DNA of 64,000 nucleotides from the NCBI RefSeq assembly GCF_900112065.1, contig NZ_FOKE01000013.1:62001-126000 (forward strand), given 5' to 3'. Source of the DNA: Cohnella sp. OV330 (GTDB taxonomy: Bacteria; Bacillota; Bacilli; Paenibacillales; Paenibacillaceae). The notes under the pieces were generated by a model, which ran no database searches, was not told the DNA's origin, and saw only the letters and a list, made by a program, of their open reading frames with translations. The number at the start of each line of letters is the position of its first letter. Within the stretch, counting starts at the first letter, position 1. The position numbers and the translations under genes are program-made. Below, piece after piece: positions 22,695-32,304 of the stretch.

Positions 22695-24731
22695 TTGGAA
22701 AATAACGAACGCGGCTGGTGGCACAAGCCCCAGCGCATCATTCAGACGAATCTGCAGGTGAAAGACACGCATCTGATCGAACCCCGCCGCCTGGCGCGGC
22801 AGATGAAGGAGCTTGGGGCGACCGCACTCGTGTTCAATGTCGGCGGCATCTACGCCTGGTACCTTTCCGACGTCGAAGGCCATCATGTCAACGAATACTT
22901 GCCGCAGGACTTCGATCTGCTGAAGGGCGTCGTAGACGCCTGCCACGACGAGGGCATCCGCTTCATCGCCCGGCTCGACTTCAGCAAGACGGACGATATC
23001 GTCTACCTGAAGCGGCCCCAGTGGTTCGTGCGCAAGCAGGACGGACAGCCGGAGATCATCGGCGCGCATCGGCCCGGCGCATGGTCGCTCCTCATGAGCA
23101 CCTGCCTGAACGCGGGCTACCGCAACGAAGACGTCGCCGTCCCGGTGCTGGACGAGGTGTTGTCGCGGTACGACGTGGACGCCGTCTTTTTTAACGCGCC
23201 GCACTTCCTGCCTTGCTGGTGCGGCATTTGCAAGCGCAAGTACGAGCGGCTGTACGGCGTCCCGCTGCCGGCGGACCCGGCCGAATTCGCGGCGGATTGG
23301 CCGTCGACGTGCATCCGGGACAACATGGACAAGATGTACAGCTTCATCAAGGACAAGCGGCCGGAGGTTCAGATGATCCTGTACTACAACCTGTACAAGG
23401 ACAATTTGTACCACCGGCTGGAGACGACGGACCTGCTCTGCACGGAGCCGCAGGACGTACTGTCCGAGGGCCACCGCCGGATTCCGGAGTTCTGGAAGCC
23501 CGCGCTCAGCATCAAGCTCGGCCGCTCCGCGCCAGGCGTCCCCGCGCCGCTCGGCATCGTCCACTCCAGCCCCGGCATGGAGTGGCGTCACACCGGCCTG
23601 CCGCCGGCCGAGTACCGCTTCTGGCTGTCGCAGATTCCCGCGCATGGGGGCAGCATCTGGCACTCGCTCACCGGCATCCCCGAGACGATCGGCGACAAGC
23701 GGATCCTCGAGACGGTAGCGGCGCTCAACCGCGACGTCGCCAAAGTGGAGCCGTACATGGACGGCGCCGAGACGCTGGCGCAGGTCGCGCTGCTGTGGAC
23801 GGCGAACGCGGCCGCCGAAGGCTGGGCGGACGGGCTGATCAACCGCCAGATTCCGTTCGACGTGCTGCTCGAAGAGCAGGCGACGCCGGAGCGGCTGGCG
23901 CGCTACAAGGCGCTGATCGCGCCGGAGGGGCTGGCGCTGAGCGAAGGCATGGCTGCCACGCTGGCCGGCTATGCCGCTGCAGGCGGTCACGTCATCGCTG
24001 AAGGCGATGCCGCCGACAAGCCCGAGTGGCGGGATCTGCTCGGGGTCCGCGACCAAGGCGCAGCCGGCGAACTGCTGTCGGCCGCCTATCTGCGATTCGA
24101 GGGCGGGGACAACTCGCTCCAGGTCGGCCTAGAACAGACGGAGCTGATCGCGCTGCGAGGCGCCGTCTACTATGCGCAGCCGACGGCGGAAACCCAGGTG
24201 CTGGCGACGCTCGTCCCGCCGTTCGCCCCGCTCGAGTGCGTGGGCGCGCCGCCCGAACGCGCCTCGCTGCCCGTGATCCGCACCGACCTGCCGTTGGCGC
24301 TGCATCGCCGGAGCGGGTCCGGCGGCTTCCTGTACTTCCCGTTCTCGCTCAGCGGCATGCTCAATGAATTCAAGCTGGGCGAGCACTACCAGTTGCTCGC
24401 GAACGCAATCGATCTGGCGCTAGGCGCGGATAAGCTTGTAGAAGTCACCAATTATCAGGGGCTGCAGCTCACGCTGTTCGAGCGGGACGACTACGTCTTG
24501 GTCCACCTGGTCAACGGAGCCGGCAGAAGGCCGCTCGCCACGAATCTTCCGCTGCACGACATCACGCTCAAGCTGCGGCTCCCCGGCCGGCGCGTCGCCG
24601 GCGTGCGCAGATTGATCGCGGAGGACGCGCTGCCGTACAGTCAGAAAGAGGATGAGGCGGTCATCGATATTCCGAAGCTTGAGGTGTGGGAGTGCCTGCT
24701 TGTCCGAACGGAGGCTAGCGATAGCGTTTAG
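22695..24731 (+). CDS. Putative glycoside hydrolase (GHL6-type barrel with beta-galactosidase-like middle domain)
   Basis: 678 residues beginning with TTG, eight bases after GGAGGTT. The N-terminal half looks like a TIM-barrel hydrolase of the hypothetical glycosyl hydrolase 6 group (LVFNVGGIYAWYLSDVEGHH, DEGIRFIARLDFSKTDD, FFNAPHFLPCWCGICKRKY). About residues 340-480 resemble the glutamine-amidotransferase-like trimerisation domain of GH42-type enzymes. There is no signal peptide, so it acts in the cytoplasm on imported oligosaccharides. Catalytic residues cannot be assigned confidently. Third gene of the permease operon. Confidence 0.75.
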   Translation: MENNERGWWHKPQRIIQTNLQVKDTHLIEPRRLARQMKELGATALVFNVGGIYAWYLSDVEGHHVNEYLPQDFDLLKGVVDACHDEGIRFIARLDFSKTDDIVYLKRPQWFVRKQDGQPEIIGAHRPGAWSLLMSTCLNAGYRNEDVAVPVLDEVLSRYDVDAVFFNAPHFLPCWCGICKRKYERLYGVPLPADPAEFAADWPSTCIRDNMDKMYSFIKDKRPEVQMILYYNLYKDNLYHRLETTDLLCTEPQDVLSEGHRRIPEFWKPALSIKLGRSAPGVPAPLGIVHSSPGMEWRHTGLPPAEYRFWLSQIPAHGGSIWHSLTGIPETIGDKRILETVAALNRDVAKVEPYMDGAETLAQVALLWTANAAAEGWADGLINRQIPFDVLLEEQATPERLARYKALIAPEGLALSEGMAATLAGYAAAGGHVIAEGDAADKPEWRDLLGVRDQGAAGELLSAAYLRFEGGDNSLQVGLEQTELIALRGAVYYAQPTAETQVLATLVPPFAPLECVGAPPERASLPVIRTDLPLALHRRSGSGGFLYFPFSLSGMLNEFKLGEHYQLLANAIDLALGADKLVEVTNYQGLQLTLFERDDYVLVHLVNGAGRRPLATNLPLHDITLKLRLPGRRVAGVRRLIAEDALPYSQKEDEAVIDIPKLEVWECLLVRTEASDSV

Positions 24732-24748
24732 GGGAGCGGGGGGCGTCG

Positions 24749-24985
24749 GAGTTACACCGTTTTTCCGGGTAACTCGCCCCCGTACGGAGGTTCGTTACCG
24801 AGTTACGCGGTTTTTCCGGGTAACTGGCCCTCCAATGGAGGTGGGTTACGGAGTTACGCGGTTTTTCAGTGTAACTCGCCCCTGTGCGGAGACTTGCCGC
24901 CGAGTTACGCGGCTTTTCCGGGTAGCTGGCCCCCGAACGAAGGTTAGTTGCAGAGTTACACGGTTTTTCCGGGCAACTCCACCTC
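24749..24985. repeat. Five 51-bp tandem repeats between convergent genes
   Basis: GAGTTAC cores at 24749, 24800, 24851, 24902 and 24953, exactly 51 bp apart. Each starts a hairpin of the form GAGTTACRCGG-TTTT-CCGGGTAACTC. It fills the 323-base gap between the GHL6-like gene and the AraC-type receptor gene and may terminate transcription from both sides. No coding sequence. Confidence 0.92.
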
Positions 24986-25054
24986 TACCTACCTTCCCCG
25001 CCGCCAACGGCAAAGAAGCCCGCCCTCATCGGGCAGGCTTCTCCTCGTTCGCGC

Positions 25055-27385
25055 TCAGCGCAGCGACATGCGGTACTGCTTCGGCGACATCGACAGATGC
25101 CGCTGGAATGCGCGGTTCAGGTTGCGCTCGGAATACCCGATCAGCTCGGCGATCTCCGCCACGCTGTGATTCGTCTCCTCCAGCAGCTTTTTGGCCCGAT
25201 CGACCTTGTACTTCATCAGGTACTCGATAAACGTCATGCCCGCCTCCTGCTTGAACAGCCGGCTCAGGTACGACGGGCTCATGCTCACGTATTCGGCGCA
25301 TTCGATCAGCGAAGGCATGCCCTGATGCGTCTCGATATAGGCGCACACCCGCTGCACGGCGATCCGCGTCGCGTTCGCCCTGCTCTCTTCCGTGATCTGC
25401 CGGTGCATCGGGAACAGAAACTCCACGAACCACTCCTGCACCTCGCGATACGTCTGCCTCGCCTTGAGCTGCTCGAACAGATTGTCCCCGAGATTGTCCA
25501 GCACGCCGTAGCCCATCTCCTCAAGCGACTGTATGATGGACGACAGCAGAATATGGTAGCAATGCATGGCCGTATTGTACGATTCGGACTGCCGGATTCG
25601 CTCATAGAAGCGGTCCAGGGACGCCTCGGCCAGACCAAGTTCCCCTTGAAGCAGATGCTCCGTAATCTCCAGCTCCAGCTCCTTCGGATAGTTGAACGTC
25701 GCCAGCTTGCCCGAAGGCGCCGGCAGCGCGTCGTAGCGGAAGACCCGGCGGTTCTCGTCGAAGAGGCGCTGTTGCAGCGCGGCCTCGGCCTCCCGATACG
25801 ACTCGGACAGCAGATGAAGGCCCTGGCGCACGCCGCCGATGCCGACCGATACCGTAAACGACAGATGCGTCTTCAGCGCTTCGCATACGCGGCCGGCATA
25901 AACGTCCAGCATGCCGGCGGCCTCTTCCTCGCGAACGGGCGCGTCCCAGCGCAGCACGGCGACGGCCTCCTTGTCCTCCTTCCCCAGCACGTAACCGCTC
26001 GAAAAAGGGCCGCCCTCCAGCAGCTCCTGCATGACGTTTTTCACCGCAAAAACGATGATCGGTCCCTCGCTAGGCAAAAAACGCTTCTCCTTGAACAAAT
26101 TCTCGGGCCGCACGACCAGCACCGCGAATCCTCCCGCCGCGGGCATCCCGTAAGCCTGCGCTTCCGTCTCGACCGCCTGCGGCTTGAGCGGCGCGGAAGC
26201 GGTTATCAGCTTCAGCACGAGCCGGTCGCGCAGATCCGGCTGAATCCGCTCGATATACGCGCGCAGCGACTCTGCCTGGTCGTTCAGATAGGCGAGGCTC
26301 GATCGGATATAACCGATCTCGTTGCCCCTGCCCGTCGCGCCAGGGCCGTGCCGCAGCTGTCTGCCGTACAGGATGAGCTTGTCGATCGGACTGTAAGCGA
26401 ACTTGGACGAAGCGACGGTCAGCACGATGCCAAACACCAAAATGACGAGCACCGAGCCAAGGACGAACAGCCGCATCCAGTTCAGCTGGCCGGCGATCGC
26501 GCTCTCCGGCAGCATCGAGATATAAGTCCGCCCCAGCGCCGTCTTGTACGTCGCCGTCAGCACCTTGCCGCCGTCCGCTTCCCCCATGACGAACTGTCCC
26601 TCGCCGCCGCTGCCGGACAGCACGCTCCGGAACAGCTCGACCGAATCCGCCCGCTGGCCCAGGAGAGCCGCATCGGAGGAATGCAGCAGGATCGTGCCGT
26701 CCGCGTCCACGACGGCATACGACTCCTCGCCCGCCGCCACGCCCGACTGGAACAGCTGTCTGCCGAGATCCGCCGCCTTGAGCTCGTAGATCAGCGCGCC
26801 CATCGGCCGGCCGGTCCGCATGACCGGCAGCTGGCGAACGTACGAGATATAGCCGTTGCTCGCGTACGCCGGCAGGTAGGTCCAGCCCTCGCTGCGCGCC
26901 CCCTTCAGGACCGTCGCTATATTCTCGTGCTCGGGCGAGTCCGCAAGCGTCGTTTTCCCGTAGGCGTTGGACAGCACCGTATCCGACGCGCTGGCGTAAT
27001 AGACGATATCCTGCACGAGGCTGCTGGCGTTTTTTTGCACGTTCATGAGGTCGAGGACGTTCAATTGGATCACGTACTGCTCGGCGAAGCCGGGCCGGCC
27101 CAGCCAGGAGCGGATCGTAGGATTGGCTGCAAGCTGCATCGATTGGTATTCGATGTCCGTCATCAGGTTCTCCGTGCGCTCCTGAAGAATCGTCAGGGAG
27201 GTCCGGCTGTCCGCCTGGAACTGCTCCTCGATCTTGTTCACGGAGTACCGGTAATACGCCAGGCCCAGGATCAGGATGGGGACCGTCACGGAGACGCAGC
27301 CCAGCCAGACGAGCCTTCTAAAATAATTCGATCGCGGAAACGCCCGGTAGGCGGCTTGTTGGACTTTTCTCAGCAGCGGCTTCAT
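25055..27385 (-). CDS. Membrane-bound AraC-family receptor-regulator
   Basis: 776 residues. A transmembrane segment near 25-45, an extracellular Cache-like sensor of about 250 residues, and a second membrane segment near 305-330 (MRLFVLGSVLVILVFGIVL). A cytoplasmic region with a degenerate GGDEF-like fold follows, and a C-terminal AraC helix-turn-helix pair (YVSMSPSYLSRLFKQEAGM, IGYSERNLNRAFQRHLSMSP) ends it. This one-component layout senses an extracellular sugar or import state and controls neighbouring ABC genes directly. The ATG at 27385 has GGGAGGT upstream. It follows the binding-protein gene by about 100 bases. Confidence 0.9.
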   Translation of the reverse strand: MKPLLRKVQQAAYRAFPRSNYFRRLVWLGCVSVTVPILILGLAYYRYSVNKIEEQFQADSRTSLTILQERTENLMTDIEYQSMQLAANPTIRSWLGRPGFAEQYVIQLNVLDLMNVQKNASSLVQDIVYYASASDTVLSNAYGKTTLADSPEHENIATVLKGARSEGWTYLPAYASNGYISYVRQLPVMRTGRPMGALIYELKAADLGRQLFQSGVAAGEESYAVVDADGTILLHSSDAALLGQRADSVELFRSVLSGSGGEGQFVMGEADGGKVLTATYKTALGRTYISMLPESAIAGQLNWMRLFVLGSVLVILVFGIVLTVASSKFAYSPIDKLILYGRQLRHGPGATGRGNEIGYIRSSLAYLNDQAESLRAYIERIQPDLRDRLVLKLITASAPLKPQAVETEAQAYGMPAAGGFAVLVVRPENLFKEKRFLPSEGPIIVFAVKNVMQELLEGGPFSSGYVLGKEDKEAVAVLRWDAPVREEEAAGMLDVYAGRVCEALKTHLSFTVSVGIGGVRQGLHLLSESYREAEAALQQRLFDENRRVFRYDALPAPSGKLATFNYPKELELEITEHLLQGELGLAEASLDRFYERIRQSESYNTAMHCYHILLSSIIQSLEEMGYGVLDNLGDNLFEQLKARQTYREVQEWFVEFLFPMHRQITEESRANATRIAVQRVCAYIETHQGMPSLIECAEYVSMSPSYLSRLFKQEAGMTFIEYLMKYKVDRAKKLLEETNHSVAEIAELIGYSERNLNRAFQRHLSMSPKQYRMSLR

Positions 27386-27488
27386 GATGACCTCCCTCGG
27401 AACGGCGGTTGGGGCGCGATAGACAAGGAAGGCAACCGGCTCCCGGCCGGTCACCTTCCGCTTTTCCGCGAGTCTTGTTTTGCCGCGT

Positions 27489-29057
27489 TTACGGGTTCAT
27501 CGCTTTGTAGTTCTCGGCGAATTCCTTATAGGCTTTTTTGGCTTCCGGCAAATTGTTGATCTTGTCGACGAACTGCTTGTATTGGTCCATCGTGATCTGA
27601 CCGACGATCGCCTGCGTCACCGTGGACTTCCATTCGTTCTGATACTTCGCCCAGACGTCGTTCCAGGTGTCGGAGATCAGATATGCGAACGGGTCGACGC
27701 TCCCGATCTCGCCGAAGTTCTGCACCTCGGCGATCTTGGCGTCGTTGTAGGCTTTGTCGCCTGACGCGCTGATGACCTTGCCCCACTTCTGGGTGGCCAG
27801 GACGCCCGCGTTTTTGCTGGTCGTGTTGACTTCCTTCACGCCCTGCGCGGTCAGCACCTTTTGGCCGCCCTCGACCGTATGGTGCACGCCCTCAATGCCG
27901 TAGTAGGCGAGATCGCTCATCTCCGTCGAAGCCGTCTTCTCGAAGTAATCGAGCAGCTTCCACACCTTTTCCTCCGGTACCTTCTTGGAAATGAGGAAGC
28001 TGCCGGTACCGCCGAGCGTCAGGTTGACGGCGTACGCCTTCGGTCCCTTAAGCGTCAGATTGAGGATTTTCGCGTCCGGCTGGCCGTTTTTCTTGATCAG
28101 ATCCTCCCATTCTTTGTCCCACCAGATACTGCGGGTATAGGAGGCGGCGCGGCCGGTCGTGAACAGGTCCTGGGCCTGCGTGCGCTTCATGACGGAAAAC
28201 TCTTTGGACAGCGCGCCCATCTCGTACATTTTGCGGAAGTAGGCGATGGCGTCCGTGTAGCCCGGGTTCAGATTCGTATAAATGAGCCCGCCCTCTTCGT
28301 TGTACGTCGGCACCATCGCGCCGAACGCCGACGCGAAGGACGCGTCCCCGTCGCTGATGATGACGCCGCCGCCGATCAGGCCGAGCGTGTCCGCGCGCCC
28401 GTTGCCGTCCGGATCGCCCTTCGTGATCTTGACCAGCGCGTCAGCGTACTCGTCGAGCGTCGTCGGCACCGGAATGTTCAGCTTATCCAGCCAGTCCTTG
28501 CGGATCTTGATGCCCGGGTCGATCTGCGACCGGGAACCGGGCAGCGAATAAATCTTGCCGTCGATCGTCCGGTATTTATAGGCATTCTCCGGCACGTTGT
28601 TCTTCAGGTTCGGATACTTGCTGAAGTCCCCGAGGAACGGCGTCAGGTCCCAGAAGGCGCCGCCCTTGATCGCATTGATCAGCGTCGGCCGCTTGAAGTC
28701 GGGCGCCGCCAGCACCTCCGGCAACTGCGCCGAGGCCAGCAGCAGGTCCAGCTTCGTGTCGAGGTCGCCGGACGGCACCCACTCGACGTTCAACTTGGTG
28801 TTGGTCCGCTTCTGCCACTCCGTCCAGTAGGCGTCGTTCATGTCGGGCACTTCATTGTACAGTCCGGCGAACATCTGAATGGAGAGCGGCTCGCCGCTGT
28901 CCCCCGTCTTGTCCGTCCCTTCGGCGCTTGCCTGCGTCGGGCTGCTCTTGTCCGTCGGGGCCGCGTTGTTTTCCCCGTTGCCTCCGCACGCCGCTGTACC
29001 TGTAATCGCTGCCAAAAGTACGGTTGCCAGCCATGCATTCTTTATCGTCGGCTTCAT
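27489..29057 (-). CDS. Carbohydrate ABC transporter substrate-binding lipoprotein, LplA/YtcQ type
   Basis: 522 residues with lipobox TGTAAC (Cys24), a Ser/Thr/Asp-rich tether, then a family 1 solute-binding fold (PLSIQMFAGLYNEVPDMN, WTEWQKRTNTKLNVEWVPSG, IYSLPGSRSQIDPGIKIRKD). Long LplA-like proteins of this kind pair with LplB/YtcP permeases, here on the other strand 4 kb away. The start at 29057 was preferred to an ATG seven codons upstream because GGGGAGG lies between them. Confidence 0.92.
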   Translation of the reverse strand: MKPTIKNAWLATVLLAAITGTAACGGNGENNAAPTDKSSPTQASAEGTDKTGDSGEPLSIQMFAGLYNEVPDMNDAYWTEWQKRTNTKLNVEWVPSGDLDTKLDLLLASAQLPEVLAAPDFKRPTLINAIKGGAFWDLTPFLGDFSKYPNLKNNVPENAYKYRTIDGKIYSLPGSRSQIDPGIKIRKDWLDKLNIPVPTTLDEYADALVKITKGDPDGNGRADTLGLIGGGVIISDGDASFASAFGAMVPTYNEEGGLIYTNLNPGYTDAIAYFRKMYEMGALSKEFSVMKRTQAQDLFTTGRAASYTRSIWWDKEWEDLIKKNGQPDAKILNLTLKGPKAYAVNLTLGGTGSFLISKKVPEEKVWKLLDYFEKTASTEMSDLAYYGIEGVHHTVEGGQKVLTAQGVKEVNTTSKNAGVLATQKWGKVISASGDKAYNDAKIAEVQNFGEIGSVDPFAYLISDTWNDVWAKYQNEWKSTVTQAIVGQITMDQYKQFVDKINNLPEAKKAYKEFAENYKAMNP

Positions 29058-29187
29058 CCTGCCATGTCCTCCCCGCATTGATTATGATCGGCGCAGGCTC
29101 GCTGCCGCCTTGGCCTGTCGCTGCAATCCCATCGTACGTCCGCCGTCCGAGGCAGAATAGGGACATTACTTGAATCGGGGCGCGGAA

Positions 29188-29265
29188 AAGAAATGTCCGG
29201 CGAAAATCCAGGCAGGGCAAGGCTTTGCGGAGTTTCGACGCGGCGTCCGGTTAAGAAAAGTCCGG
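29188..29265. promoter_or_regulatory. Direct repeat upstream of the binding-protein gene, possible activator site
   Basis: AAGAAATGTCCGG (29188-29200) and AAGAAAAGTCCGG (29253-29265) are 12/13 identical and 65 bp apart. Both lie between the AraC gene and the lipoprotein start. AraC proteins often bind such repeats, but this assignment is speculative. Confidence 0.35.
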
Positions 29266-29280
29266 TCGGGAAGCAGGCCG

Positions 29281-30195
29281 CTAGCCGTCCTCGCGGCCGC
29301 TCATGCGGGTGACGAATTCCTTCGGCGAGCACCGGTTGAAGCGCTTGAACAGCTTGTAAAACTGGGCGATGCTCGGCACGCCGGCTTCGAGCGCGGCCTC
29401 CGCGATGCTGATGTCGCGCGTCAGCAGCAGACGCTCCGCGGCCTTGATCCGCTTGCGGTTGACATAATCGACGAACGAACAGCCCATCGCCGAACGGAAG
29501 TAACGGATAAAGTAGTGATAGCTGAAATTAAGCAGCCGGCTGACCTCTTCGACGGTAATGCGATCCTGCAGATGCCGGTCGACATAGTCCAGCGCCGGCC
29601 TCAGGCGCAGCAGGTCCCGTTCCGCCGCGGCGGGCAGCAGCCCTTCGTCGTCGTGCCGGACGAACAGCCAGAGCAGCCGCTGGATCGCCGAACCGAGCGC
29701 CAGCTCGTAGCCGCGCGCGCGGCCTCGATACTCTTCGTACATATGCCCGATTAAATCGAACGTCTCGCGCCGGACCTCGGGCTTGTCGCGGAACAGGCCG
29801 TTCATGCGCTCGAGCGGCGCGGCGCCGTCAGCGAAGCCGTACACGTAAGGCAGCGCGGCGCTCTCCATATGCCGGCCAAGGTCGACCTGCAGGACGATGA
29901 ATCGGACGGGATCGGCGCCCGCGCGATGCGTGCGATGCAGCTGCGATGCGCCCAGCAGCGCGACGTCGCCCGGTTCGAGGCGCATGTAGCCGTCTTGCGT
30001 CTGCATGCCCATCTCGCCTTCGATCAACGCCAACAGCTCGATTTCTTTGTGATGATGCCACGGTCCGTACGCCTCTCGGGCAGGCGCCGGAGGGCTCAAG
30101 CCGATCTCCCATATTTTCATGTGCAGGAGCGGATGGCCGTAGACCACGACTTCCTCGCGGACCGGTTCGCGAAGATCGTCCGCCAACGTTGTCAT
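29281..30195 (-). CDS. AraC-family regulator with cupin sensor
   Basis: 304 residues. An N-terminal cupin-like sugar-sensing domain (WHHHKEIELLALIEGEMGM, EPGDVALLGASQLHRTH) and a C-terminal AraC DNA-binding pair at about 200-300 (EVSRLLNFSYHYFIRYFRSA, AGVPSIAQFYKLFKRFNRCSP). It is divergent from the ThuA-led operon across 160 bases and just upstream of the lipoprotein gene, so it may control either. A TATACT on the minus strand at about 30244 is a plausible -10. Confidence 0.92.
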   Translation of the reverse strand: MTTLADDLREPVREEVVVYGHPLLHMKIWEIGLSPPAPAREAYGPWHHHKEIELLALIEGEMGMQTQDGYMRLEPGDVALLGASQLHRTHRAGADPVRFIVLQVDLGRHMESAALPYVYGFADGAAPLERMNGLFRDKPEVRRETFDLIGHMYEEYRGRARGYELALGSAIQRLLWLFVRHDDEGLLPAAAERDLLRLRPALDYVDRHLQDRITVEEVSRLLNFSYHYFIRYFRSAMGCSFVDYVNRKRIKAAERLLLTRDISIAEAALEAGVPSIAQFYKLFKRFNRCSPKEFVTRMSGREDG

Positions 30196-30357
30196 CGTTT
30201 ATACCTCGCTTGGGGCGCAGAGAGTTTTTGGAGCCCCCAGTATAGCACACATGTCATTTTTGGAGAACAATCGGTCAGCTTTGAAGCTATTCTTGCCGGA
30301 ACGGCGAGGCCTATAATGTGGGGGTCACGGCTGATCTCAAACGAGGAGGATGGCGGC

Positions 30358-31095
30358 ATGAAGGACGAATTGCGCGTGCTGATCTGGAACGAATTCCGTC
30401 ACGAGAAAAATAACGAGAAGGTGAAGGCCGTCTACCCGGACGGCATCCACCGCGCAATCGGAGAAGGACTCGGGAGCGATCTGGCGATCGGATACGCGAC
30501 GCTCGACGAAGAAGAGCACGGCCTCTCGGAACAGCGGCTGGAAGACACGGACGTCCTCGTATGGTGGGGCCACAAGGCTCATCGCGAAGTATCGGACGAG
30601 ATCGTCGAACGCGTGCATAAGCGCGTCCTCGCGGGCATGGGGCTCATCGTGCTCCACTCCGGCCATTTCTCTAAAATTTTTAAAAAGCTGATGGGCACGA
30701 CCTGCAACCTCAAGTGGCGGGAAGCCGACGAGAAGGAGCGGCTGTGGGTCGTGTCGCCCGGCCACCCGATCGCCGAAGGCATCGGCGAATATATCGAGTT
30801 GGAGCAAGAGGAGATGTACGGCGAGAGCTTCGAGATCCCGGCCCCCGACGAGCTCGTTTTCGTAAGCTGGTTCGAAGGCGGCGAAGTGTTCCGCAGCGGC
30901 TGCACCTACACCCGCGGACAGGGCAAGATCTTCTACTTCCGCCCCGGGCACGAGACTTATCCGACCTATTACAACGAAGAGATCCGCAGAGTCATCCGCA
31001 ACGCCGTGCACTGGGCGGCGCCGACGGGCCGGCCCGCCCCGCTGTTCGGCAACCGCCAGCCGCTGGAGCCGCTGAAGTCGCGGCAGGAGGCGTAA
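30358..31095 (+). CDS. ThuA-like trehalose-utilisation family protein
   Basis: 245 residues of the ThuA class-I glutamine-amidotransferase-like fold: VLIWNEFRHEKNNEKVKAVY, VWWGHKAHREVSDEIVERVH, LIVLHSGHFSKIFKKLMGT and FYFRPGHETYPTYYNEEIR. Family members are linked to metabolism of trehalose or other disaccharides, possibly 3-keto derivatives made by Gfo/Idh partners. GAGGAGG stands eight bases before the ATG; a closer ATG hits a stop after three codons. TATAAT at 30312 is a probable -10. First gene of a four-gene operon. Confidence 0.9.
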   Translation: MKDELRVLIWNEFRHEKNNEKVKAVYPDGIHRAIGEGLGSDLAIGYATLDEEEHGLSEQRLEDTDVLVWWGHKAHREVSDEIVERVHKRVLAGMGLIVLHSGHFSKIFKKLMGTTCNLKWREADEKERLWVVSPGHPIAEGIGEYIELEQEEMYGESFEIPAPDELVFVSWFEGGEVFRSGCTYTRGQGKIFYFRPGHETYPTYYNEEIRRVIRNAVHWAAPTGRPAPLFGNRQPLEPLKSRQEA

Positions 31096-31099
31096 CGGC

Positions 31100-32266
31100 A
31101 TGACAGCGAGCAGGACGACCGACTTGCAAAATGAGACAGATAAAACCGATACCGCTGACATGACGAATACGACGGGCAAAGCCGAGGCGACTGCCATGAC
31201 CGATACAACCGACAAGATCGCCCGTAAGTTCCGCCTCGTCCAGGTCGGCTGCGGCAATATGGCCCGGCGCTGGGTCAAATACGCGGCGGGCCGGCCGGAC
31301 ATCGAGCTCGCCGCCCTCGTCGACATTCATCTGCCGGCCGCCGAAGCGCTGGCCCGGGAATTCGGTCTCGACTGCCCCTGCTATACCGACCTCGGGACGG
31401 CAATCCGCGAGACCGGCGCCGACCTCGTGTTCGACGTCACCGTCCCGCAGGTCCACAAGACCGTCGTGACGACGGCCGTCGAGCTCGGCTGCGACGTCAT
31501 CGGCGAGAAGCCGTTGGCCGTCACGATGGCGGACGCCTACGAGATCGAAGACATCGTTCGGCGGCACGGACGCCGCTATGCCGTCATGCAGAACCGCCGC
31601 TTCGCCCGGCAGATCCGGGAGGCGCGCGGCCTCATCGCGCAGGGAACGATCGGCAAGCCGGCGCATGCGACGGCCAACTTTTTCCTTGGCCCCCACTTCG
31701 GCGGCTTCCGGGAGACGATGGACCATCCGCTGCTGCTGGACATGGCGATCCATACGTTCGATCAGGCCCGCTATCTGCTGCAGGCCGATCCCGTGTCGGT
31801 ATACTGCCATGAATTTAACCCTACCCATTCCTGGTATGCGGGCAACGCTTCGGCCGTCTGCATTTTCGAGATGAGCGACGGCTCGGTGTTCACGTACAAC
31901 GGCTCTTGGTGCGCGGAAGGCGAGCCTACGTCCTGGCAGGGCGATTGGCGCGTCGTCGGGTCCGAAGGCACCTTGTTCTGGGACGGAACGAACGATTGCT
32001 ACTGCAGCGTGGCGGAAGGCAATCTGGGGCCGGGCGCACGGATGCATACGTACAGACGGGTCGAACCGGCCTCGCCCTGGACCGGGCACGAGGGACACGA
32101 CGGCTGCTTCGACGAGATGCTGGCCGCGCTCGCCGAAGACCGGCCGGCCGAGACAGACTGCTCGGACAACCTGAAGAGCATGGCGATGGTATTCGCCGCG
32201 ATCGAGAGCGCGCGAGCCGGGGAAAAGGTACGCATCGGTCCCGGACAGGCGTATGATAGGAGTTAG
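31100..32266 (+). CDS. Gfo/Idh/MocA-family oxidoreductase
   Basis: 388 residues. Rossmann nucleotide motif VGCGNMARRW after a 40-residue Thr/Asp/Lys-rich head, the family lysine in IGEKPLAVTMADAYE, and a C-terminal alpha/beta substrate domain with HPLLLDMAIHTFDQARYLL. It oxidises or reduces a sugar or inositol derivative with NAD(P). Four bases separate it from the ThuA-like gene. The polar head is atypical; a start at a later Met (about residue 34) is possible. Confidence 0.9.
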   Translation: MTASRTTDLQNETDKTDTADMTNTTGKAEATAMTDTTDKIARKFRLVQVGCGNMARRWVKYAAGRPDIELAALVDIHLPAAEALAREFGLDCPCYTDLGTAIRETGADLVFDVTVPQVHKTVVTTAVELGCDVIGEKPLAVTMADAYEIEDIVRRHGRRYAVMQNRRFARQIREARGLIAQGTIGKPAHATANFFLGPHFGGFRETMDHPLLLDMAIHTFDQARYLLQADPVSVYCHEFNPTHSWYAGNASAVCIFEMSDGSVFTYNGSWCAEGEPTSWQGDWRVVGSEGTLFWDGTNDCYCSVAEGNLGPGARMHTYRRVEPASPWTGHEGHDGCFDEMLAALAEDRPAETDCSDNLKSMAMVFAAIESARAGEKVRIGPGQAYDRS

Positions 32267-32304
32267 CATCTCATATTAGCTGTCGATTGGGAGGAGAACC
32301 CGCC

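Noticed and set aside
21987..24056. Minus-strand frame of nearly 690 codons opposite the sugar permease and hydrolase genes
   Set aside because: It follows the codon phase of two well-supported genes, has no ribosome site and an Arg/His/Gln-rich composition typical of antisense frames in high-GC DNA.
24749..24985. Regular 51-bp repeats that look at first like a CRISPR array
   Set aside because: The repeated box is a hairpin, the DNA between boxes is also similar from copy to copy, and no cas gene is present; the other arrays have the same nature.
27436..27454. ACCGGC/GCCGGT hairpin between the binding-protein and receptor genes as a terminator
   Set aside because: The stem is only 6 bp with no T-tract, so I did not list it as a terminator.
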